From an uncultured Aquabacterium sp. (lineage in GTDB: Bacteria > Pseudomonadota > Gammaproteobacteria > Burkholderiales > Burkholderiaceae_C), in the NCBI GenBank assembly GCA_937923225.1, contig CALAKR010000373.1, forward strand, positions 1 to 7,423: 7,423 bases of DNA, in the 5' to 3' direction. Made by a program: the position numbers and the translations under genes. Numbering within the stretch: position 1 is the first letter of the stretch; each line of letters starts with the position of its first letter. Below the pieces are notes generated by a model. The model searched no databases and was not told the DNA's origin. It saw only the letters and a list, made by a program, of their open reading frames with translations. This document shows, piece by piece, positions 1 to 5,024 of this stretch.

Positions 1-1
1 C

Positions 2-925
2 ACGCTGGGGCAAGGCGGCCCTGATGCGCCAGCGGTGGGCTTCTTCGGTGGCGTGCACGGGCTAGAACGCATCGGGGCCGAAGTGGTCATCGCCTACCTG
101 GGCAGCCTTGTGCGGCGCCTGAGCTGGGACGACTTGCTGCGCGAGCAACTGAAGCAGCTGCGCCTGGTGTTCATGCCCCTGGTCAATCCCGGCGGCTACT
201 GGCTGGGCACCCGTGCCAACCCCCAGGGGGTGGACCTGATGCGCAATGCGCCCATAGACGCCATCGAGCCCGTGCCCTGGCTCATCGGCGGCCAGCGCCT
301 GAGCCCCACGCTGCCCTGGTACCGGGGGCAGCCCCGCATGCCCATGCAGCCCGAAAGCGCCGCGCTGTGCGAGGTAGTGGAGAAGGAGTTGCTACCCCAC
401 CCCTTCAGCATCGCAGTGGACTGCCACTCCGGCTTTGGCGTGAGCGACCGCATCTGGTTTCCATACGCGCACACCAGCATGCCGATCGATCACCTCGCGG
501 AATTGCACGCCCTGCGCGAGATTTTCGACCAGGCTCACTGCTATCACCGCTACGTGTTCGAACCGCAGAGCCAGCAGTACCTCACGCACGGTGACCTGTG
601 GGATCACCTCTACCTGCAATCTCGGCTTCACCACGCGCACAACACCTTCCTGCCGCTGACGCTGGAGATGGGCTCCTGGCTCTGGGTCAAAAAGAACCCT
701 CGGCAACTGTTCAGCCGGCACGGCATCTTCAACCCCTTGATCCGCCACCGCCAGGAGCGTGTGCTGCGACGCCACATGGGCCTGCTGGATTTCATGGCCC
801 GCGCCGCCTGCAGCCACCAACACTGGCGGCCTGAAGGCGCTGAGCGCGTGCAGCATCACGAAGCCGCACTGGCCCACTGGTACCCCATCGATCACCCGGC
901 TCGTGCCAAGGGAGACGCCCCATGA
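2..925 (+). CDS. M14-type zinc carboxypeptidase, 5' end cut off by the window edge
   Basis: The reading frame is open to the left edge, so the true start lies outside; 307 residues are visible. A GTG at 35 is an internal Val, because it sits only six codons before the zinc-binding motif and the frame stays open upstream of it. The fragment shows the M14 metallopeptidase layout in order: the HxxE zinc motif in GGVHGLE (His19, Glu22), NPGGYWLGTR followed by GVDLMRN (Arg81, substrate-carboxylate region), the third zinc ligand in VDCHSGFG (His142), and the general-base glutamate in LTLEMGSW (Glu222). Members of this fold hydrolyse C-terminal peptide bonds or related amides. The substrate here is unknown, and compartment cannot be judged without the N-terminus. 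The stop TGA at 923-925 overlaps the ATG of the following hydrolase gene, indicating an operon. The M14 fold is secure; true carboxypeptidase activity versus a deacylase-like activity is not. Confidence 0.85.
   Translation, partial: TLGQGGPDAPAVGFFGGVHGLERIGAEVVIAYLGSLVRRLSWDDLLREQLKQLRLVFMPLVNPGGYWLGTRANPQGVDLMRNAPIDAIEPVPWLIGGQRLSPTLPWYRGQPRMPMQPESAALCEVVEKELLPHPFSIAVDCHSGFGVSDRIWFPYAHTSMPIDHLAELHALREIFDQAHCYHRYVFEPQSQQYLTHGDLWDHLYLQSRLHHAHNTFLPLTLEMGSWLWVKKNPRQLFSRHGIFNPLIRHRQERVLRRHMGLLDFMARAACSHQHWRPEGAERVQHHEAALAHWYPIDHPARAKGDAP
908..914 (+). promoter_or_regulatory. Ribosome binding site of the alpha/beta hydrolase gene
   Basis: AAGGGAG ends 7 bases before the ATG at 922 and lies inside the end of the carboxypeptidase gene. 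With the ATGA overlap it supports the start at 922 and translational coupling between the two genes. Confidence 0.7.
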
Positions 926-1713
926 GCCCATGCTGGGTGCTGTTGCGCGGCCTGACGCGCGAACAAGGCCACTGGGGTACCTTCCCGGCCCAGTTGGCCC
1001 GGGCCTTGCCGGCCTATGCCCGCCTGTTGTGCCCCGATCTTCCGGGCAACGGCGCGCGCCATGCGCAGACCAGCCCGGACACAGTGGCGGGCATGGTCGA
1101 GGCGCTGCGCGCCGACCTGTCTGCAGCGGGGAACGCGCCACCATACCGGCTGCTGGCCATGTCCCTGGGCGCCATGGTGGCCATCGAATGGGCGCACCGA
1201 TATCCACAGGAGGTGAAGGCCTGCGTGCTCATCAACACCAGCGTTCGGCCGTTCAGCCGATTCTGGGAGCGACTGAGGCCTCGCAACTACGCCACCATCT
1301 TGCGCCTGGCGCTGATCCGCCCCGATGCCCTGGCACTGGAGCAGGCGGTGATGCGCCTGACCACCCGGCATCCGCCGCAGGCCCCGTCGGTGCTGGCACA
1401 GTGGGTTGAACTGCGACATCGCCATCCCGTCACGCTGGTCAACGCCTGGCGCCAGTTGCGTGCGGCCATGGCCTACAGCGCTCCTCTTCAGCGCCCTGAC
1501 ATGCCTGTGCTGGTGCTTTTCAGCGCAGCGGATGGGCTGGTGAACCCGCGCTGCTCCGAATCGCTGGCCCAACACTGGGGCGTGGACTGGCGTCGGCACC
1601 CCACGGCGGGCCACGACCTGCCCCTGGACGATGCCGCCTGGGTGATCGAGCAACTTCTCTCTTGGCAGGAGCGTCAAAAACTCGACACGCCAGGGGGCAT
1701 CGCTTTGACCTGA
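922..1713 (+). CDS. Alpha/beta-fold hydrolase
   Basis: This gene encodes 263 residues, a usual length for a single-domain alpha/beta hydrolase. The N-terminal strand VLLRGLTRE is followed by CPDLPGNG, the typical segment after strand 4. A nucleophile-elbow motif LLAMSLGAM places the probable catalytic Ser81. VLVLFSAADGLVNP gives the probable acid Asp204, and PTAGHDLPLDD gives His231, so a full Ser-Asp-His triad can be proposed. The elbow is AxSxG (Ala79) rather than the common GxSxG, and the oxyanion region reads RGL rather than HGxxG. No signal peptide or membrane segment is visible, so a cytoplasmic enzyme is likely. The start is set by the ATGA overlap with the upstream peptidase gene and a good ribosome binding site. 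The substrate cannot be told; esterase, lipase-like or acyl-hydrolase activity on a product linked to the neighbouring peptidase is inference only. Confidence 0.88.
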   Translation: MSPCWVLLRGLTREQGHWGTFPAQLARALPAYARLLCPDLPGNGARHAQTSPDTVAGMVEALRADLSAAGNAPPYRLLAMSLGAMVAIEWAHRYPQEVKACVLINTSVRPFSRFWERLRPRNYATILRLALIRPDALALEQAVMRLTTRHPPQAPSVLAQWVELRHRHPVTLVNAWRQLRAAMAYSAPLQRPDMPVLVLFSAADGLVNPRCSESLAQHWGVDWRRHPTAGHDLPLDDAAWVIEQLLSWQERQKLDTPGGIALT

Positions 1714-1717
1714 GTGC

Positions 1718-1746
1718 TTGGCAAGGCCTGTTCAAACGCCTATGCT
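1718..1746 (+). promoter_or_regulatory. Probable sigma-70 promoter for the small Trp-rich protein gene
   Basis: TTGGCA (1718-1723, 5 of 6 matches to TTGACA) is followed after exactly 17 bases by TATGCT (1741-1746, 4 of 6 matches to TATAAT). It lies in the only sizeable non-coding gap on this strand. A transcript starting near 1753 would have a leader of about 50 bases before the ATG at 1805. The match is by eye and untested, but position and spacing are both good. Confidence 0.5.
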
Positions 1747-1793
1747 GGACCGACAGCAAGGCACCTGCGCCCACCCTTCCAATGTTTCAGTAC

Positions 1794-1797
1794 GGAG
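1794..1797 (+). promoter_or_regulatory. Ribosome binding site deciding the start at 1805
   Basis: GGAG lies 7 bases before the ATG at 1805. The earlier in-frame candidates, TTG at 1718 and ATG at 1742, fall within the promoter elements. This site therefore favours the 111-residue form. Confidence 0.6.
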
Positions 1798-1804
1798 ACC
1801 CACC

Positions 1805-2140
1805 ATGAGCCTGCCGCAACATCCCTGGCACCAGTTCTGGACGCGCAGCCTGGACGCAGCCACGGGTGTGGCCGGCTCGGCCGAATCCCTGCCCGAGATG
1901 AGCGCGCAGTGGTGGACACACTCCCTGCAGGCTTCACAGCAATGGTGGCAATGGTGGTTCGCCACCTTCGTGCCGCCGGTGGACTGGGCTGCTCAAGGCA
2001 AGGTCGGCCAGGTCATGCCCCCACCACCGCAGCCTGATCATCAAGAGCCCCTACAGGCCCGGGCCCCACGTGCCACGCCGCCCACCGATGCCCCCACGCG
2101 GCGCCCGAAAGCCGCCGCCAAGCACGCGCGCAAGGGCTGA
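1805..2140 (+). CDS. Small Trp-rich protein of unknown function
   Basis: This gene encodes 111 residues and I do not recognise a family. The first half carries nine tryptophans in 61 residues (8, 12, 36, 37, 47, 48, 50, 51, 61), mostly in a probable helix around residues 31-56 containing SQQWWQWWF. Residues 64-111 are rich in Pro, Ala, Gln and basic residues, look disordered, and end in the basic stretch RRPKAAAKHARKG. There is no signal peptide and no long uncharged membrane segment, so a cytoplasmic protein that may lie on a membrane or granule surface fits best. A hydrophobic helix plus Lys/Ala-rich tail loosely recalls phasins of the PhaF type, which coat polyhydroxyalkanoate granules and bind DNA through the tail. 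That is only an architectural resemblance. The gene follows the hydrolase gene after 91 bases and appears to have its own promoter. The ATG at 1805 was chosen for its ribosome binding site; an in-frame ATG at 1742 would add 21 residues. Confidence 0.7.
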   Translation: MSLPQHPWHQFWTRSLDAATGVAGSAESLPEMSAQWWTHSLQASQQWWQWWFATFVPPVDWAAQGKVGQVMPPPPQPDHQEPLQARAPRATPPTDAPTRRPKAAAKHARKG

Positions 2141-2157
2141 CTCGGCCCACTGTGCGC
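2128..2157. terminator. Possible weak hairpin at the convergent gene junction
   Basis: GCGCA (2128-2132) can pair with TGCGC (2153-2157), and GGGC (2134-2137) with GCCC (2145-2148), giving an imperfect stem across the end of the small-protein gene. There is no T-tract on either side, so this is not a convincing intrinsic terminator. It is the only structure I see where the two transcription units converge. Confidence 0.2.
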
Positions 2158-2165
2158 ATCCGTCA

Positions 2166-2921
2166 TCAAGTCAGTGGCGCACCATCCACGAAGGCATGCA
2201 GCTCGCCTGATTGAAAGGGTACCCAGGCCTCGTTGTCCGTCAGGGGTTGGGTGGCAATCAGCGCGACCCGATCGTTGCTGCCCGTCACCTGCGCGAAATC
2301 CACGGTGACATCGTCATCCTGAAGGCGGGCCTGCTGGAAGGGGTGCTGGCGCACCAGGTAATGCAGCTTGGTCGAGCAATGCGCCCACAGGGCCTGCCCG
2401 TTGCTCATGATGAAGTTGAAGGTGCCGTAGCGGGCCACCATGGGCACCAGCTCGCGCAGGGTGTTGGTCAGCTCTTCGGGTGTGGGCACGCTGGCATGGC
2501 TCTTGGCCATCTCCTGCAACAGCCAGCAAAACGCCCGTTCGCTGTCGGTGTCACCCACCGGGCGGAATGCGGCGTGCAGCAAGGGGTCATAGCCCTTGAG
2601 GTCCCCATTGTGGGCAAACACCCAGTAGCGGCCCCAGAGTTCGCGGGTGAAGGGGTGGCAGTTCTCCAGCGCGACATGGCCGACCGTGGCCTTGCGGATA
2701 TGGGCCACCACGTGGGTGCTGCGGATCGGGTAGCGGCGCACCAGCTCGGCCACGGGAGATTGATCAGCCGCCTGCGCATCGACGAAGCACCGCACGCCCT
2801 TGTTCTCGAAGAAGGCGATGCCGAAGCCATCGGCATGCTCTGTGGCCCGCTTGGAAAAGCCCGAGAAGCTGAAAACGATGTCGGTCGGGACGTTGCAGTT
2901 CATCCCAAGCAGTTCACACAT
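2166..2921 (-). CDS. yafJ: YafJ-like class II glutamine amidotransferase
   Basis: The product has 251 residues, close to the E. coli YafJ length as I recall it. It begins MCELLGMNCN, so removal of Met would expose Cys2, the N-terminal nucleophile of Ntn-type glutaminases. Further conserved blocks are HADGFGIAFFE, VVAHIRKAT (Arg76, glutamine binding), ENCHPFTRELWG, FAHNGDL (Asn105-Gly106, oxyanion region) and GDTDSERAFCWLL. These match the YafJ/EgtC-like branch (GATase_4) very well. The predicted chemistry is hydrolysis of glutamine or a gamma-glutamyl amide. There is no fused synthase domain, and the acceptor or true substrate is unknown, as for the family in general. The start lies 3 bases after the recD stop, with GGAG 9 bases upstream (2931-2934), so it is the third gene of the recB-recD unit. 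The gene ends in two consecutive in-frame TGA codons (2163-2168). Family assignment is firm; biological role is not. Confidence 0.93.
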   Translation of the reverse strand: MCELLGMNCNVPTDIVFSFSGFSKRATEHADGFGIAFFENKGVRCFVDAQAADQSPVAELVRRYPIRSTHVVAHIRKATVGHVALENCHPFTRELWGRYWVFAHNGDLKGYDPLLHAAFRPVGDTDSERAFCWLLQEMAKSHASVPTPEELTNTLRELVPMVARYGTFNFIMSNGQALWAHCSTKLHYLVRQHPFQQARLQDDDVTVDFAQVTGSNDRVALIATQPLTDNEAWVPFQSGELHAFVDGAPLT

Positions 2922-2924
2922 GGA

Positions 2925-5024
2925 TCAGGGCTCCGCAGAGAGTTGCACCAGCGCGTCGGCCAGCCCGCTGTGGCGCCGGGTGCGCCGCCCGATGGCGGCC
3001 GTGAAAACGTCGGCACGCGCCGCCACCAGGCTGAAGGCCTCGCGGGCACGCGTGATGCCGGTGTAGACCAGCTCACGCGTGATGGTGCCACGACTGTCGT
3101 CCGGCAAGGCCAGCACGGCGTGGCCGAACTCGGATCCTTGTGATTTGTGCACCGTCATCGCAAAGGCCGTGTCGACATCGGCCAGGCGCCCGGCCGGCAC
3201 CGAGCGCAACTGGCCGCCATCCTTGAAGAAAACCCGCAGCGTGGGTGGCCGCTCCAGCGTGCCAGAAGGCCAGCGCAGCACCAGGCCGACATCGCCATTG
3301 AACACACCCAGGGAAGGGTCGTTGCGGGTGATCATCACGGGACGGCCCTCATACCACTCGCCCCCTCTGCGCAGCAGGCCCTCGCGGGCCAGCGCGTCCT
3401 CGATGGCCTGGTTCAGGCCGGTCACGCCCCAAGGGCCTTCACGCACGGCGCACAGCACCCGGAAGCGGTCGAAGGCGTCGAGCACCTGCAGCGCCCAGGC
3501 TTTCAGCGTGTCCAGGTCATCACCGGCGGGCCTGTGGGCCAGGCGCTGAAGGTAGTCTCGGTAGCCCCCGCCCTGGTCGACGGCGCCCGCCGCCAGGCGC
3601 GCCACATCCTCTGTGGTGGCTGGCAGATGCAGCGACAGGGGGGCGGGTGACTGGTCCGGCGACGTGGTGGCCGTGCTGCGCAACACTGTCAGAGCCCGAT
3701 CTGCATCACCCGCGTTGACAGCCATGGCCAGTTGCCCGATGGGGCCGCCAAAGCGCCGGCTGCGCCTGAGCATGACGGTTTGCCGAAGCAAGGCCGGTGG
3801 CGCTGCGCTGCCATCTACCTCAGGGTGCTCTTCGGTGGCGACCGGGCTCGGCTGATCGAACAGATCACCTTGCGCCGACCGCGGTGCGGTACTTGCGGTC
3901 GTGGCTCGCGCAAGCGGTGCAACGGCTGGCAGATGCTCGCCAGTCAGGCGTTCGACATAGCCCCGCGTGTCCTGGTCATAGGCTGCTCGATCGGCCTCGC
4001 GGCAGAGATCGCCCAACACGGCGCCGGCCTCCACCGACGCCAGTTGGTCCTTGTCGCCCAGCAGGATCAGGCGTGTGTCGGGCGGCAAAGCCTCCAGCAG
4101 GGCTGACATCATCTCCAGGTGCACCATGGAGGCTTCGTCCACGACCAGCACATCCTGCTCCAGAGGATGGGCCGCATCATGGCGGAAGCGGCGCGTGCCA
4201 GGCTGCACGCCGAGCAAGGCATGCAGGGTTCGGGCCGGTCCGATGTGCTGGGCCAGGTCCGGTCCCAGGGTGAGCAGCGCCTGTTCGATGGACTGGCGCA
4301 ACCGGGCTGCCGCCTTGCCGGTCGGGGCGGCCAGCGTGATGCGCGGCGGCTGCGCGCCATCGGCCAGCCGCAGCAGCAAGGCCAGCAGCCTGGCCACGGT
4401 GTAGGTCTTGCCCGTGCCCGGCCCGCCTGTGATGATCGACAGGCCGGCGCGCAGGGCCACGGCGCAGGCCACCTGCTGCCACTCCGGCTCGACGCCTGGC
4501 TGCTCGGCTTCAGCGAACAAGGTGCGCAGGATCGTGCGCGCAGCGGTTTCATCCACCGGCAGCTGGCGTGATACCCGGGCCATCACCTGGGCTGCCACCG
4601 CCCGCTCCTGCCGCCAGTAGCGGCGCAAATAGAGCCGCTGCCCATGCAGTACCAGCGGCTCATGCCCCGCGGCGGGCGCGCTTGAATCGACGACCGGGCT
4701 GCTTTTGAGCGCCGCCAGCCAGACGCTCAGCAGCGCTTGAGGCGGTTGTGCATTCCACAGCGCCCACGCCTGCATGGCCTCCGAGGGCCAGCCCAGCAAC
4801 TCGGCCGGGCGTGTGGCCAGCTCATCGAGCGGCAGGCAGGTGTGTCCACGGGCCTCCAGGTGCGAGACCAGGGCTGCGAGCAAGACGACCGGAGCGCCCT
4901 CATCACCCGGCGGCACCAGGGTATGGGTGAAGCGGGCGAACGCCTGGTCCAACGGACCGATCCAATCCTGCTCACGCCAATGCTGCAGCGTCTGCAAAAG
5001 GCCCTGCACCGTGCTGTCGCTCAT
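2925..5024 (-). CDS. recD: RecD, alpha subunit (5'-3' helicase) of exonuclease V
   Basis: RecD is the fast 5'-3' SF1B helicase motor of RecBCD, acting on broken double-stranded DNA ends in the cytoplasm. The product has 699 residues. An N-terminal RecB-contact region (about 1-120) is followed by the Walker A motif ITGGPGTGKT (Lys206), LAAPTGKAAARL (231-242), the Walker B motif DVLVVDEAS (Asp296, Glu297), LLGDKDQLASVEAGAVLGDL (321-340), WYEGRPVMITRND (557-569), FAMTVHKSQGSEF (621-633) and ELVYTGITRARE (651-662, with the ATP-contacting Arg). All helicase motifs appear intact. It is longer than E. coli RecD (about 608 residues). Part of the excess is a low-complexity Ala/Pro/Thr segment at about residues 365-412, which contains QGDLF (385-389). 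The ATG overlaps the recB stop as ATGA and has a strong ribosome binding site. The gene ends 3 bases before the yafJ-like gene. A RecD2-type stand-alone helicase is excluded by the recB neighbour and close motif agreement with RecD. Confidence 0.97.
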   Translation of the reverse strand: MSDSTVQGLLQTLQHWREQDWIGPLDQAFARFTHTLVPPGDEGAPVVLLAALVSHLEARGHTCLPLDELATRPAELLGWPSEAMQAWALWNAQPPQALLSVWLAALKSSPVVDSSAPAAGHEPLVLHGQRLYLRRYWRQERAVAAQVMARVSRQLPVDETAARTILRTLFAEAEQPGVEPEWQQVACAVALRAGLSIITGGPGTGKTYTVARLLALLLRLADGAQPPRITLAAPTGKAAARLRQSIEQALLTLGPDLAQHIGPARTLHALLGVQPGTRRFRHDAAHPLEQDVLVVDEASMVHLEMMSALLEALPPDTRLILLGDKDQLASVEAGAVLGDLCREADRAAYDQDTRGYVERLTGEHLPAVAPLARATTASTAPRSAQGDLFDQPSPVATEEHPEVDGSAAPPALLRQTVMLRRSRRFGGPIGQLAMAVNAGDADRALTVLRSTATTSPDQSPAPLSLHLPATTEDVARLAAGAVDQGGGYRDYLQRLAHRPAGDDLDTLKAWALQVLDAFDRFRVLCAVREGPWGVTGLNQAIEDALAREGLLRRGGEWYEGRPVMITRNDPSLGVFNGDVGLVLRWPSGTLERPPTLRVFFKDGGQLRSVPAGRLADVDTAFAMTVHKSQGSEFGHAVLALPDDSRGTITRELVYTGITRAREAFSLVAARADVFTAAIGRRTRRHSGLADALVQLSAEP

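Noticed and set aside
35..37. GTG as the start of the carboxypeptidase gene
   Set aside because: The frame is open to the left edge, and a start here would remove the fold just before the zinc-binding HGLE motif.
392..1207. 271-codon - strand open frame across the peptidase-hydrolase junction
   Set aside because: It is antisense to two genes with clear catalytic motifs and has no recognisable domain.
892..1677. 261-codon - strand open frame opposite the alpha/beta hydrolase gene
   Set aside because: It is a shadow of the hydrolase gene with no domain signal.
2211..3143. 310-codon + strand open frame opposite the yafJ-like gene and the end of recD
   Set aside because: It lies wholly antisense to two firmly recognised genes, its product matches nothing I recognise, and long antisense frames are expected in GC-rich DNA.
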